The notes: a model not told the origin generated them from the letters alone. A stretch of DNA of 64,000 nt from Tautonia rosea (GCF_012958305.1 NZ_JABBYO010000004.1:124001-188000), one strand, 5' to 3'; shown: positions 1-8,845, counted from the stretch's first letter. Numbers and translations are program-made.

Positions 1-1329
1 CTTTTCCTTGATTTTTTTCAGGCCAAACCACGAGCCGACGATCGCGATCACCAGGGCCACCGGGCTGGCGATCCCGGTCAGGCCGGGACTCAAGCGAGCG
101 ACCTCGAATTCGCCATCAAGTTGCGCGAGGGTCGCCTGGTCGGCTTCCGGCAGGCCGATCGTCGGCTCGCGATGAATTCCCCAGAAAGGGGCGAGCATCC
201 GTTCCGGAAACCGGTCGCGGATGGAATTGGTTCGCAAGACGGCGCGGGCCAGATCGATCCGAATTCGGGTCAGGCGCCGCCTCTCGCGATCGTCGAGCGA
301 GGCGAAGACGGACGAATCATCGAATCGGCCGAGGTTCGACCAGTCTCCATCCCAGCGAATCCTGCGGTGATTGAGCAGATCGGTCACCGCCTCGCGAGCC
401 GAGGAGCGTACCCGATGCAGCCGGTCCCGCGCTCCGGTCAGGTCGGCGTGCATCATCCGAAGGCCGCAGTAGGTTAAGCCGCCGATCATGAGCGTTGCGA
501 TCAAAGCCAGGTAAAACGGAGTCTGGTGCAGCCGGGCCATCCAGCACCCGAAGAAAACGGCGAAGGAGAGCGACGCGAGCGCCGCCCAGCAAAGAAAGAC
601 CGCACCCACGGCCATCGATCGGCGTTCGGCCAGTTCGTTGCCTTCCGAGATCATCGGGGTGTAGCGTCCTGGCTCGCTGAACCCAACTGATCCCTGCCCT
701 TCGGCATCGACCTGTGCAAATCCGAACAAAAACACACGCTGGCCGGGATCGATCCGCCATTCTCGGTAGCGCAGGTCGCCGACGGTCTCCAAATGGTCGC
801 GATTCGTGGTGTGGAAGTGGTCCGCATCGGACGGTCGGATGGTGATGGACCCCGAATCGTCGACCAGTTGAAAGGTGGGGGCCCACTGCTCCTGTCGTTC
901 GATGGTGCTCCACTTGGTTTTGCCTTCGGAATCCTTGGTTTTTTTCTCGACGGTGTAGTGAAAATAGAGGCAAGGTGTGCCGGTTCGAGGGGCGATGACG
1001 ACCCCGGTGGCCGGGTCTTCGACCGCCGAGCCGACCAGGTTGATCTCGCCGGTCAGAGCCGCCACGACCTCGGTCCGAGGGACGCGTTCCAGATCACGTT
1101 GCCGGCGGATTTGGTCGATGCCGAATGAGCTGAACACCGCGGCGCCGATCGTCAGCCCGATCACCGCGGCTCCCAGCGCCAGACGGCTCATCCACCCCAT
1201 CTCCGGATCACCCCCTGGCTGAGTGGCGTCATTCGAGCCGAGCATGTGTTTGCCAAGGCGCCAGAGCACGACCACAACGAGAATGCCCACCACAACGGTC
1301 GGTAGAAGCGTTTCGAGCATCGTATCCAT
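1..1329 (-). CDS. GIDE-domain-like multi-pass membrane protein (3' end beyond window)
   Basis: The frame starts at the ATG at 1329 and is still open at base 1, so at least 443 residues are present and the C-terminus is missing. Two N-terminal hydrophobic helices (about residues 6-22 and 47-65) are followed by a soluble stretch with TPCLYFHYTVE and, further on, DPGQRVFLFGFA. This arrangement is typical of the GIDE domain found in MULAN-type E3 ligases and in many bacterial membrane proteins. Two more helices follow near residues 265-310, and another lies at the truncated end. No RING finger is visible in the part seen. Bacterial GIDE proteins have no settled function; a role at the envelope is inference. 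It is divergent from ispD. Confidence 0.72.
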   Translation of the reverse strand, partial: MDTMLETLLPTVVVGILVVVVLWRLGKHMLGSNDATQPGGDPEMGWMSRLALGAAVIGLTIGAAVFSSFGIDQIRRQRDLERVPRTEVVAALTGEINLVGSAVEDPATGVVIAPRTGTPCLYFHYTVEKKTKDSEGKTKWSTIERQEQWAPTFQLVDDSGSITIRPSDADHFHTTNRDHLETVGDLRYREWRIDPGQRVFLFGFAQVDAEGQGSVGFSEPGRYTPMISEGNELAERRSMAVGAVFLCWAALASLSFAVFFGCWMARLHQTPFYLALIATLMIGGLTYCGLRMMHADLTGARDRLHRVRSSAREAVTDLLNHRRIRWDGDWSNLGRFDDSSVFASLDDRERRRLTRIRIDLARAVLRTNSIRDRFPERMLAPFWGIHREPTIGLPEADQATLAQLDGEFEVARLSPGLTGIASPVALVIAIVGSWFGLKKIKEK

Positions 1330-1438
1330 GATTGATTCCGGCTCCGAGGCAGTTCCGCTTGAGCGAGCGAGGACGATTGGTGGCCTGGCGCGGCATCGCG
1401 GCTCAAGCCCTCGTTCCTAGGGCATTCGATCCGAAGAA

Positions 1439-3136
1439 TCAAACATTGATCCGTTCGTGTCTCCTTTGGGTCGTCGGGGCGAGCACCCAGGGATGCGGCG
1501 ATCGCTGCAAGGCCTTGACGTTTGCGATCCGTTGACGATCCTCGGCCGTCGATCCCAAGATAAAGGCCCTGGCCGTCGTACTGTCTCGAACCCCGAAGGA
1601 GGGCCGCTCATGGGCCCGTTTGCCGTCATCCTTCCGGCCGCCGGACAGTCCCGGCGGTTCGGAGATGCGACCCGGAAAAAAGTGGACCATGAGATCGACG
1701 GCCGAGCCGTCTGGCGCTGGGCGGTCGAGCCGTTCGCCGAGCGAAACGACGTGGCGCAGCTCCTTCTGGCCGTCGCTCCCGAAGACCGCAAGCAGTTCGA
1801 GGATCGCTATCAGGCCGAGCTGGCGGAACTGAGGATTACCCTGGTTGAGGGTGGAGCCGAACGTTTTGACACGGTGGCGGCCTGTCTCGATCGGATCGAT
1901 CCGCGTTGCGAGTTCGTCGCCGTCCATGACGCAGCCCGACCGTTCCCCACCCGAGCCGTGATCGACCGCGTCTTCGAGGCCGCCCGAGCATTCGGCGCGG
2001 CCTTGCCCGGTTTGCCGGTCTCCGACACCTTGAAACGGGCCGGAGACGACGGCGTGATCACGGAAACCGTCTCCCGAGCCGGCCTCTTTGCCGTGCAAAC
2101 GCCGCAGGCATTTCGGCTCGACCTGCTTCGCCAGGCCCATGCAAACCGGATCAATCTCTCGGTGCCCGTGACCGACGATGCCCAGCTTGTCGAGGCCATC
2201 GGCCATCCGTGCCGGATCGTCCTCGGATCGCCTCTGAATCTCAAGATCACCCGGCGCGAGGATCTTCCCCTGGCCGAGGCGATCTTCCGGGGCCTGCTCC
2301 GAGATCGAGAGCGCTGAGTCGTCCGTGTCGGGAACCGCGCCGAGCACGATCTGAAGGATCGACTCGATCGCCTCGGCCCAGACTTGATACGCCGATCGGC
2401 TCAGGTGCAGGTAATCCGGAAACTGGGCGCGGGGAACCAGACCGTCGGCGTCGAGCAGGGACGATCCGAAGTCGATGAACCCGACGCGGGGCAAGCGAGC
2501 AAGAGGCGCGATCAGGCGGTTGACCTCAGCCACGTCCGGATGGGCCTGGTCGTGGGTCGGGGGCGAGGAGAGCGTGGGCGAGACCCCTCGGGGCGTCAAT
2601 GCCATCAGCACGATCACTGATCGAGGCAATCGGCGGCGGATCTCATCGACCACCGTGGCGATTCCGTCGGCGATCACCTCCGGAGGGTCGAGGCCGATGT
2701 TGTTCGTGCCGATCATCAGGACGACGACCCTCGGATCGATCCTCCCCGATAGCTCGCCGTGTCGAATCCGCCAGAGTAGGTGCTCGATCCGGTCGCTGCC
2801 GATGCCGAAGTTGGCCGCGCGGCGGGGGGCAAATCGTTCGTGCCACAGGTCGAGGCCGTCCCCTTCGAACGGATTGCGGCCCTGGCCGAGCCACCCCCGA
2901 GTAATCGAGTCTCCCAGAAAAAGCAGGTCAATCTGTCCGATCATCGCCTGCTCGACCATCAGAGTGTGCTGTTCGAGCCAGCCTGGCAGGTCGGGCCGGG
3001 GAATCGGTCGCGTTGGCGATCGCCGATCCGGCTCCCGACCAGCCAGGGCGGCGAAGTGGGAGACGGTCATCCCGGCGATCAGGCTCGGGACGGCAAGCAG
3101 AATCAAGACACGTCGGATCGCTCGAAAACGGGTCAT
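1439..3136 (-). CDS. SGNH/GDSL-type hydrolase with long antisense 3' extension
   Basis: The N-terminal part is a secreted or membrane-anchored SGNH esterase: hydrophobic leader at residues 8-30, block I FLGDSITRGW (catalytic Ser), block II NFGIGSDR (Gly), block III GTNNIG (Asn) and block V DYLHLS (Asp and His). Homology ends near residue 275, about position 2310. No stop occurs until 1439, so the frame would add some 290 residues lying entirely antisense to ispD. Those residues look like an antisense translation of ispD and not like a folded domain. Start chosen at the ATG at 3136, just before the hydrophobic leader; upstream in-frame codons lack family features. The gene follows the nitroreductase by 58 bases. 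The substrate, probably an acyl or acetyl ester, is unknown. Confidence 0.75.
   Translation of the reverse strand: MTRFRAIRRVLILLAVPSLIAGMTVSHFAALAGREPDRRSPTRPIPRPDLPGWLEQHTLMVEQAMIGQIDLLFLGDSITRGWLGQGRNPFEGDGLDLWHERFAPRRAANFGIGSDRIEHLLWRIRHGELSGRIDPRVVVLMIGTNNIGLDPPEVIADGIATVVDEIRRRLPRSVIVLMALTPRGVSPTLSSPPTHDQAHPDVAEVNRLIAPLARLPRVGFIDFGSSLLDADGLVPRAQFPDYLHLSRSAYQVWAEAIESILQIVLGAVPDTDDSALSISEQAPEDRLGQGKILAPGDLEIQRRSEDDPARMADGLDKLGIVGHGHREIDPVCMGLAKQVEPKCLRRLHGKEAGSGDGFRDHAVVSGPFQGVGDRQTGQGRAECSGGLEDAVDHGSGGERSGCVMDGDELATRIDPIETGRHRVKTFGSTLNQGNPQFRQLGLIAILELLAVFGSDGQKELRHVVSLGERLDRPAPDGSAVDLMVHFFPGRISEPPGLSGGRKDDGKRAHERPSFGVRDSTTARAFILGSTAEDRQRIANVKALQRSPHPWVLAPTTQRRHERINV
1610..2317 (+). CDS. 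ispD: 2-C-methyl-D-erythritol 4-phosphate cytidylyltransferase
   Basis: IspD transfers CMP from CTP to methylerythritol 4-phosphate in the MEP isoprenoid pathway in the cytoplasm. Family motifs are all present in 235 residues: ILPAAGQSRRFG nucleotide-binding loop at the N-terminus, KKVDHEI, VHDAARPF, QTPQAF, TDDAQLVE and the closing GSPLNLKIT. The start at 1610 is preceded by GAAGGAGG with a suitable gap, and the protein begins directly at the nucleotide-binding strand. An in-frame ATG at 1457 would add 51 residues without family character and is not used. The gene stands alone, and the whole of it is covered on the other strand by the open 3' extension of the SGNH hydrolase frame. Confidence 0.95.
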   Translation: MGPFAVILPAAGQSRRFGDATRKKVDHEIDGRAVWRWAVEPFAERNDVAQLLLAVAPEDRKQFEDRYQAELAELRITLVEGGAERFDTVAACLDRIDPRCEFVAVHDAARPFPTRAVIDRVFEAARAFGAALPGLPVSDTLKRAGDDGVITETVSRAGLFAVQTPQAFRLDLLRQAHANRINLSVPVTDDAQLVEAIGHPCRIVLGSPLNLKITRREDLPLAEAIFRGLLRDRER

Positions 3137-3194
3137 CGCGTGATCGTAGAACGAGATCGGAAATGCGTCAATCACACGAGACCCGCGCACCTCA

Positions 3195-3848
3195 TCACGC
3201 CCGATCGTCCCCTTCACCCAGCGTCCAGGGCTGGCCAAAGTGTTCCAGAAAGCAAAGCTCGGCAAGTGGAAGGCACGGGACGGTGGAAGGCTCGCCCACA
3301 GCATAGCCGATCGCCATCACGGCGCAGAGCGAGTGATCGAGTGGAATGCTGAAGATGTCCCGGATCAACGATCCATTGAAGCGGTCGATTTGTGCCGAAG
3401 CGAGGCCAAGATCCGTAGCGGCGATCATCAGGGTGGTCGCGGCGGCATTGGCGTGTCGGCAGGCCCAGATGCCGCGATCCGTCTCGGCAGCCAGGTCGCG
3501 GCGGACCTCCGCGTTGATCCGGCCGAGATCTTCGGCGGAGAGCGGCACGGCCGATGACAACTGATCCCGGATCACCTGCCAGTGGCTCCGATCGGGATGA
3601 TGGTAGCCCAGCACGAGAATCGCCACCGGCGCTTCACCCAGTCGAGGGTGATGAAACGCCGCGCGACGGAGCCGATCACGGTTCCCTTGATCCCGGATCA
3701 CCAGGAACCGCCAGGGCTGGAGATGGTGCGGCGAGTGTGCCCGGCCCGCCAGGCGGAGCATTCGCACCAGGATCGCATCGGACACGGGCCGATCAGGATC
3801 GAACCGGACGACCGATTGGCGGCAGAGGATGGCCTCGGCAGCGGTCAT
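3195..3848 (-). CDS. Nitroreductase-family flavoprotein
   Basis: A 217-residue FMN-dependent nitroreductase-like protein. Seen: the N-terminal RQSVVRFDPDRPV segment that binds the FMN phosphate, AHSPHHLQPWRFLVIRD (the S-x-x-N/H-x-Q-P-W motif), and AATDLGLASAQIDRFN near residues 150-165. The C-terminus carries AIGYAVGEPS, typical of the family. Such enzymes reduce nitro groups, quinones or flavins with NAD(P)H; the substrate cannot be told. It sits 58 bases upstream of the SGNH hydrolase on the same strand and is probably co-transcribed. It is divergent from the DUF1080 gene across a 177-base gap. Confidence 0.9.
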   Translation of the reverse strand: MTAAEAILCRQSVVRFDPDRPVSDAILVRMLRLAGRAHSPHHLQPWRFLVIRDQGNRDRLRRAAFHHPRLGEAPVAILVLGYHHPDRSHWQVIRDQLSSAVPLSAEDLGRINAEVRRDLAAETDRGIWACRHANAAATTLMIAATDLGLASAQIDRFNGSLIRDIFSIPLDHSLCAVMAIGYAVGEPSTVPCLPLAELCFLEHFGQPWTLGEGDDRA

Positions 3849-4025
3849 GAGCGATGGTCCTCAACAGCGAGGCAGGCGCGGCGATCGCCGGGCGCGCAGT
3901 GCTGGCATTGGGCCTTCGGGTGACGTAAGATCCGGCATTCTGTCCGGAATGGTCCTCGATCGGACCAGGCCGGCCAAGCCCACTTGGTTCTTCTCTCCTC
4001 TTCGTTTGCTGACCACTGAGGTACG

Positions 4026-4661
4026 ATGACCATGCTCCGCACCTGCTGCGCGGCGGCGACGCTCGCCCTGCTTGTTCCTTTGGCGGCCTGCGCGGCCGAG
4101 CCGAAGGCCGAGGAATGGACCTCTCTGTTCGATGGCGAAACCCTCAGCGGCTGGGAGATGATCAAGCTCCGGCCCGACGGCGACTGCAGCTGGACGGTCG
4201 AAGATGGCGTGATCGTCGGCCGGGGCGATCCTTCGATGCTTTTTAGCCCCAAGGGGGATTACACCAACTTCCGCTTCCGCGCCGAGATCATGATCAACGA
4301 CGGCGGCAACTCGGGCATGTACTTCCGATCGGAAAAAGGCCCGACCTTCTCCGGCGGCTACGAGGCCCAGATTAACAGCACCCACCGCGACCCGATCAAG
4401 ACCGGATCGATCTACACCCGCGTCCACGTCTATGAGGAACTCGTCCCGCCCGGCACCTGGTTCACCCAGGAAGTCGAGGTGGTCGACAAGGACTACCGCG
4501 GCCAGGTCGTCACGTCGATCACCGTGAAGGTTAACGACAAGGTCCTGTACGAGCTGCTCGACTACGACCGACAGTACAAGCAGGGGCACTTCGCCTTCCA
4601 GGGGCACGACCCGGGCAGCGTCGTCTCCCTGCGCAAGATCGAGGTCATGGAACTGCCCTGA
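4026..4661 (+). CDS. DUF1080 (3-keto-disaccharide hydrolase fold) lipoprotein
   Basis: A 211-residue exported protein with one DUF1080 domain: EEWTSLFDGETLSGWE at the start of the domain, then FRFRAEIMINDGGNSGMYFR, GYEAQIN and a closing FAFQGHDPGSVVSLRKIEV. This is a jelly-roll sugar-binding or glycoside-processing fold expanded in planctomycetes; some members hydrolyse 3-keto-glycosides. The N-terminus has a hydrophobic stretch ending in LAAC, so it is probably a lipoprotein. GAGGT lies close to the first ATG and at better spacing from a second ATG at 4032, so the start could be either. It stands alone and is followed by a hairpin. Confidence 0.93.
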   Translation: MTMLRTCCAAATLALLVPLAACAAEPKAEEWTSLFDGETLSGWEMIKLRPDGDCSWTVEDGVIVGRGDPSMLFSPKGDYTNFRFRAEIMINDGGNSGMYFRSEKGPTFSGGYEAQINSTHRDPIKTGSIYTRVHVYEELVPPGTWFTQEVEVVDKDYRGQVVTSITVKVNDKVLYELLDYDRQYKQGHFAFQGHDPGSVVSLRKIEVMELP

Positions 4662-4700
4662 TCGCGGTCGCCGAGGATCGCAACAAACGACCCCAGCCGG

Positions 4701-4726
4701 TGCCCCGGACGAGGGATTCCGGGGCA
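4701..4726 (+). terminator. Hairpin after the DUF1080 gene
   Basis: A 9-bp perfect stem, TGCCCCGGA with TCCGGGGCA, around an 8-base loop, 40 bases past the stop. There is no real T-tract, as is usual in this sequence. Confidence 0.55.
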
Positions 4727-4876
4727 TCGCGTTAGGGTTATCCCACCAGAAGACGCTGCCCCTCTCCCGGCTTATCCATTCCCTTCCTTTCCCTGGGCCG
4801 GACCGCGCCGGTCTGACCACTCGCACGTCGAACGCCCGACCCTTCGACCGGGCCACTCCGAGAGGTGGAACTCACG

Positions 4877-6628
4877 ATGGAACCCTTGCTGGACACGCTG
4901 AACGCGCTCAATGATGTCATTTGGCATGAATATGTCTTGTTCTTCTTGCTTGCGGTCGGTCTTCTGTTCACGATCTGGAGCGGGGTGTCTCAGTTCCATG
5001 CCCTGACGCACGGCACGCCGGTCATTCTTGGGAAGTACGACGACAAGGGCGACCCCGGCGCGATCAATCACTTCCAGGCCCTTTCGGCCGCACTTTCGGC
5101 CACGGTGGGTCTGGGGAACATTGCCGGGGTGGCGTTGGCCATCGCGCTCGGGGGGCCGGGGGCGGTCTTCTGGATGTGGATGGTCGGGCTGGTCGGCATG
5201 GCCCTGAAGACGACCGAAGTCACCCTGTCGATGCTCTACCGCAACACGGACGACCCCGAGAATCCCCACGGCGGGCCGATGTGGGTGGTCAAGCAGGGGT
5301 TCTCGGCGATGGGGCCGAAGCTGGCCCCGGTCGGATCGTTCATCGGCGGGATTTTCTGCATCACCCTGCTTATCTCGACCGTCACCGGCGGCAACATGTT
5401 CCAGGCCTGGAACGTCGGTATTGTGACCGAGAAGGATTTCGGCGTCCCGCAGATCCTCAGCGGGATCGTGATGGCCCTGATCGTCGGCGTGGTGATCATC
5501 GGCGGCATCAAGCGGATCGGGGCCGTCGCCGGTCGCCTCGTCCCCTTCATGTGCGGCATCTACCTGCTCGCGGCTCTGTATGTGATCGCGGTGAACATCA
5601 CCGAAGTTCCCGCAATGCTCGCCCTGATCGTCCGCACGGCCTTCAGCCCCCTGGAGGCTCAGGGGGCGTTCGTCGGCGGGACCTTCGGCTATGCTCTGGT
5701 CTGGGGGATGAAGCGGGCCTTGTTTTCCAGCGAGGCCGGCCAGGGGTCCTCTCCCATCGCCCACTCGGCCGCCAAGACCGATGAGCCGGTCCGCGAAGGC
5801 GTCGTGGCGGGCCTCGAACCGTTCATCGACACGATCGTCGTCTGCACTCTGACCGCCCTGGTCCTTTTGCTCACCGGCGCCTGGAATCGCGAGCCGAACG
5901 CTGTGTTCGACGAGGCCCCCCGCATCGTCCAGGGCGACCAGCTTGACCACTGGCGTGTCGAGACCGGACCGCTGCCCGAGTCGAGCCGAGACGGCTGGCA
6001 GAACGGCACCGACATGGTCTTCCTCGTCGTCCAGGCCGACGAGAACCGCCTGACCGGCGGCACCTCGCGCCGGGTCATGGGCAACGTCACGTTCGACCCC
6101 GATCAGAACCGCTACCTTGTCTCCTGGTCCGACATCGTCAGCCTGGCCGAGCCCCGCATCGAGCCGCTTCCTGAAGGGGGCTTTGGCGTCTTCCGCGATT
6201 ACCCCGGCGCGGCCCTGACGAGCCACGCCTTCAACCGGGTCCAACCCGGCCTGGGCAAGTGGCTGGTGACGATCGCCTCGTGGCTCTTTGCCATCTCGAC
6301 GATGATCTCGTGGAGCTACTACGGCGAGCAGGGAATGATCTACCTGCTTGGCTCCCGCAGCGTCCTGCCCTACAAGCTTGTCTACTGCCTCTTGATCGTC
6401 GCCGCCTGCGTCCCCGGCTTCATCACGACCGACGTCGCCCTCGACACCATTTCCAGCTTCGGCACCGGCGTGATGCTCTGGGCGAACATCCCGATCATGC
6501 TCATCTTCGGCCGACAGGCCATGAACGCCTACCACGACTACTTTCGCCGCCTGAAGGCCGGCGAAATGGACCCTCCCCACGCTGCCCCGTCGATCACCGA
6601 CGTGGTTGAAGGCCGAGACGTTGAGTAA
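4877..6628 (+). CDS. AGCS-family sodium:amino acid (alanine/glycine) symporter
   Basis: An inner-membrane Na+-coupled symporter of 583 residues. The AGCS core is clear: QFHALTHG, HFQALSAALSATVGLGNIAGVA, GGPGAVFWMWMVG, LYRNTDDPENPHGGPMW and FSSEAGQGSSPIAH. Family members are usually 450-500 residues. Here about 100 polar residues (roughly 345-445) are inserted between LTGAWN and the last helices, predicted to face outside the membrane. The start at 4877 follows AGAGGTGG; a GTG at 4865 in the same frame is the alternative. It is convergent with the NSS symporter genes, separated by a bidirectional hairpin. The substrate is probably alanine or glycine by family, not shown by the sequence. Confidence 0.93.
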   Translation: MEPLLDTLNALNDVIWHEYVLFFLLAVGLLFTIWSGVSQFHALTHGTPVILGKYDDKGDPGAINHFQALSAALSATVGLGNIAGVALAIALGGPGAVFWMWMVGLVGMALKTTEVTLSMLYRNTDDPENPHGGPMWVVKQGFSAMGPKLAPVGSFIGGIFCITLLISTVTGGNMFQAWNVGIVTEKDFGVPQILSGIVMALIVGVVIIGGIKRIGAVAGRLVPFMCGIYLLAALYVIAVNITEVPAMLALIVRTAFSPLEAQGAFVGGTFGYALVWGMKRALFSSEAGQGSSPIAHSAAKTDEPVREGVVAGLEPFIDTIVVCTLTALVLLLTGAWNREPNAVFDEAPRIVQGDQLDHWRVETGPLPESSRDGWQNGTDMVFLVVQADENRLTGGTSRRVMGNVTFDPDQNRYLVSWSDIVSLAEPRIEPLPEGGFGVFRDYPGAALTSHAFNRVQPGLGKWLVTIASWLFAISTMISWSYYGEQGMIYLLGSRSVLPYKLVYCLLIVAACVPGFITTDVALDTISSFGTGVMLWANIPIMLIFGRQAMNAYHDYFRRLKAGEMDPPHAAPSITDVVEGRDVE

Positions 6629-6651
6629 GGTCAATGTGCTCCCAACGACAT

Positions 6652-6684
6652 CGTCCCGATCACTGATTGTCGGTGATCGGGACG
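6652..6684. terminator. Bidirectional hairpin terminator between convergent transporter genes
   Basis: A 12-bp perfect stem, CGTCCCGATCAC with GTGATCGGGACG, and a 9-base loop. It lies between the AGCS stop at 6628 and the stop at 6716 of the opposing gene and can serve both strands. Confidence 0.72.
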
Positions 6685-6715
6685 GTTCCATCCCTTACGA
6701 TCTGATCCCGGCTGA

Positions 6716-6889
6716 TCAGTCATCGTCCTCGGGCTTGAACGTCGGGGTGTGATCCGGGTCATGATCGGGCTCGGTGAACTGCTTCGAGCTTAGGAGCTTG
6801 GCGAAGCAGTAACCTGTCATTCCCAGGACGACCGTCCAGACGATCCCCATGAAGATCCAGGCCGATGGGGTCATGCCGGTGGTGTTCAT
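6716..6889 (-). CDS. Small single-helix partner subunit of the NSS transporter (MetS-like)
   Basis: Only 57 residues: a short polar N-terminus, one transmembrane helix (about residues 10-31, SAWIFMGIVWTVVLGMTGYC), then an acidic tail rich in Asp, His and Pro ending in EDDD. Its ATG overlaps the stop of the NSS transporter gene as ATGA, so translation is coupled. Position, size and topology match the small subunits found after bacterial neurotransmitter:sodium symporters, such as MetS of the MetPS methionine/alanine carrier. The assignment rests on context and topology more than on residue identity. Confidence 0.8.
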   Translation of the reverse strand: MNTTGMTPSAWIFMGIVWTVVLGMTGYCFAKLLSSKQFTEPDHDPDHTPTFKPEDDD

Positions 6890-8556
6890 GACGGGGTCCC
6901 CCCTTTGCCCTTGCGACGCCAGGCGATCGCCACCAGGATTGAGAAGAAGGCGAAGATGGCCAGCAGGCCGATCCGGTCGTACGTGCGGACCGTCCGCAGG
7001 TTCTCGTAGTAGGTGACAACCTCGGGCGAAGCGTCCTCGGGGGTGACCAGGTCCTTGTGCAGGATCTTGCCGATCACACTGTCGGCGTCCCATTCCCAGG
7101 CCGGCACCCCCTGCCCCGAGCCGATCGACCCGAAGAAGCCGTCCCAGCCGACGCTCGGCTTGAAGATCGCCGCCAGGAGGATGACGATGATGAACGTTGG
7201 CGTCACATATTTCATGATGTAGAAAAAGGCACGCGGCACCTTCAGCTCGGCCCCTCGGGTCAGCTCCTCCCACCCCTTGTCCATGCCGAAGGCCCAGGCG
7301 AAGAGGATCACCTCCATCAGGGCGAAGACGACCAGGGCGAACGTGCCGACCCAGAAGTCGAAGTCGCTGAAGACCCCCTGTTCGTGGATCAATGCCACCG
7401 GCACGGCCAGGAACAGCAGCATCCCCATCAGGGCCCACGACGCCTTCACCCGGCTCAGCTTGAACTCGTCTTCTAAAAAGGCCATTACCGGCTGTCCCAT
7501 CGCCAGCGAGCTGGTAATCGCCGCCAGGAACAGCAAGCCGAACCAGAGGAACCCGGCCAGCGGCGCGAACTGCGGCCCCCAGTTGTTGAACAAGGTCGGC
7601 AAGGTGAAGAAAGCCAGGCCGAAGCCCGAGCCTCCCGCCACGCTGTCCTTGACCCCCTGGAGGCCGAGGTAGCTGACGGCAATCGGCAAGAGCAGGGCGC
7701 TGCCGATCACGACCTCGCACATCTGGTTCGTCCATGCCGTGGTCGCGCCGGTCAGGGCCACGTCGTCCTTCTTGCGCAGGTACGACGCATAACAATGGAT
7801 CGATCCCATGCCGATCGACAGCGTGAAGAAGATTTGCCCGGCCGCCGCCAGCCAGACCGCCGGGTTCGCGATCTGCGTGAAGTCGGGCACGCTCCAGATA
7901 TAGTTCAGGCCGACCCAGGGACTTTCCTTCACCGCCTCGTCCGAGATCGGATCGCTCATCAACCCTCGCACGGCCAGCACGACGCCAAACAGGAGCAAGA
8001 GCGGCATCGCCACCTTGGCCACCACCTCGATGCCGCCCGACACCCCTCGCGAGAGGATAAAAATATTGATGCCAATGCAAATGGCGAACATCACCAGGCC
8101 GGGGATGCTGAACGCGAAGAGCTGATTGTCGCTCTGCCCGGTGATCCGGCCGAAGAAGCTCGCCGGCTCATCGGCGCCGAAGCCCCCGAGCAACGAATAG
8201 ATCGCGTACGACAGGCACCACGACTCGATGTACAGGTAATACGAGGCGATCCCGAGGCAGGTCAGCAGGCCGAGCACTCCCAGGTACTTCCAGGCTCGGC
8301 TCTTGCCCATCGACTGGAAGATGCCGGGTGTCGAGTGGTGGCCGAGGCTCCCGCCGTACCGGCCCATCGTCCATTCGATCCACATCAAGGGGATGCCCAT
8401 GACCAGCAGGGACACCAGATACGGAATCATGAACGCCCCGCCGCCGTTCTGGGCGGCCTGGGCCGGGAATCGCAGGAAATTCCCGAGCCCCACGGCGTTG
8501 CCGGCCATCGCCAGCACCAGGCCGATCCGAGAGGCCCAACGCTCATGTTTTGCCAT
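6886..8556 (-). CDS. Neurotransmitter:sodium symporter (NSS/SNF) family transporter
   Basis: A Na+-dependent amino-acid carrier of 556 residues with the LeuT fold. The N-terminus RWASRIGLVLAMAGNAVGLGN is the hallmark of helix 1, followed by RFPAQAAQNGGGAFMIPY (helix 1 unwound region and helix 2). About 12 hydrophobic helices follow. The start at 8556 has GAAGGGGG upstream; an upstream in-frame codon at 8589 lacks one. It overlaps the downstream small-subunit gene by four bases (ATGA). Substrate by family is a neutral amino acid, possibly methionine or alanine; nothing in the sequence fixes it. Confidence 0.94.
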   Translation of the reverse strand: MAKHERWASRIGLVLAMAGNAVGLGNFLRFPAQAAQNGGGAFMIPYLVSLLVMGIPLMWIEWTMGRYGGSLGHHSTPGIFQSMGKSRAWKYLGVLGLLTCLGIASYYLYIESWCLSYAIYSLLGGFGADEPASFFGRITGQSDNQLFAFSIPGLVMFAICIGINIFILSRGVSGGIEVVAKVAMPLLLLFGVVLAVRGLMSDPISDEAVKESPWVGLNYIWSVPDFTQIANPAVWLAAAGQIFFTLSIGMGSIHCYASYLRKKDDVALTGATTAWTNQMCEVVIGSALLLPIAVSYLGLQGVKDSVAGGSGFGLAFFTLPTLFNNWGPQFAPLAGFLWFGLLFLAAITSSLAMGQPVMAFLEDEFKLSRVKASWALMGMLLFLAVPVALIHEQGVFSDFDFWVGTFALVVFALMEVILFAWAFGMDKGWEELTRGAELKVPRAFFYIMKYVTPTFIIVILLAAIFKPSVGWDGFFGSIGSGQGVPAWEWDADSVIGKILHKDLVTPEDASPEVVTYYENLRTVRTYDRIGLLAIFAFFSILVAIAWRRKGKGGTPS

Positions 8557-8845
8557 GCATCCCCCTTCGGCCAACCCGTGCCAGCTCACTGCAATCCCTG
8601 ACCAGATCGGACTCTATAGCAGATCCCAGCCCAACCTGCCAGGGGGCTGACGAGGCCGTCCGTCCCCTGGTTCGCCTCCTCATGAGATCACCCTCTCGGA
8701 CGACGACGCGTTTCGACCGCGAGCATCCTCGACCTTGATCCGGTTACAATGGATTCCTTATCCCTGAGCTGCAGGAACGCAACGCCGCGTCCCGATCCCG
8801 AGGAACTCCTTCCTCGTCGTCCACGCTGTTCTGGTTTTTGATCCG

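Noticed and set aside
1457-1609. Longer N-terminus for IspD
   Set aside because: The strong GAAGGAGG before 1610 and the nucleotide-binding loop at the protein start favour the short form.
4772-6691. Open frame of 639 codons antisense to the AGCS symporter
   Set aside because: Rich in His, Asp, Gly and Arg without any motif; the sense strand is clearly coding.
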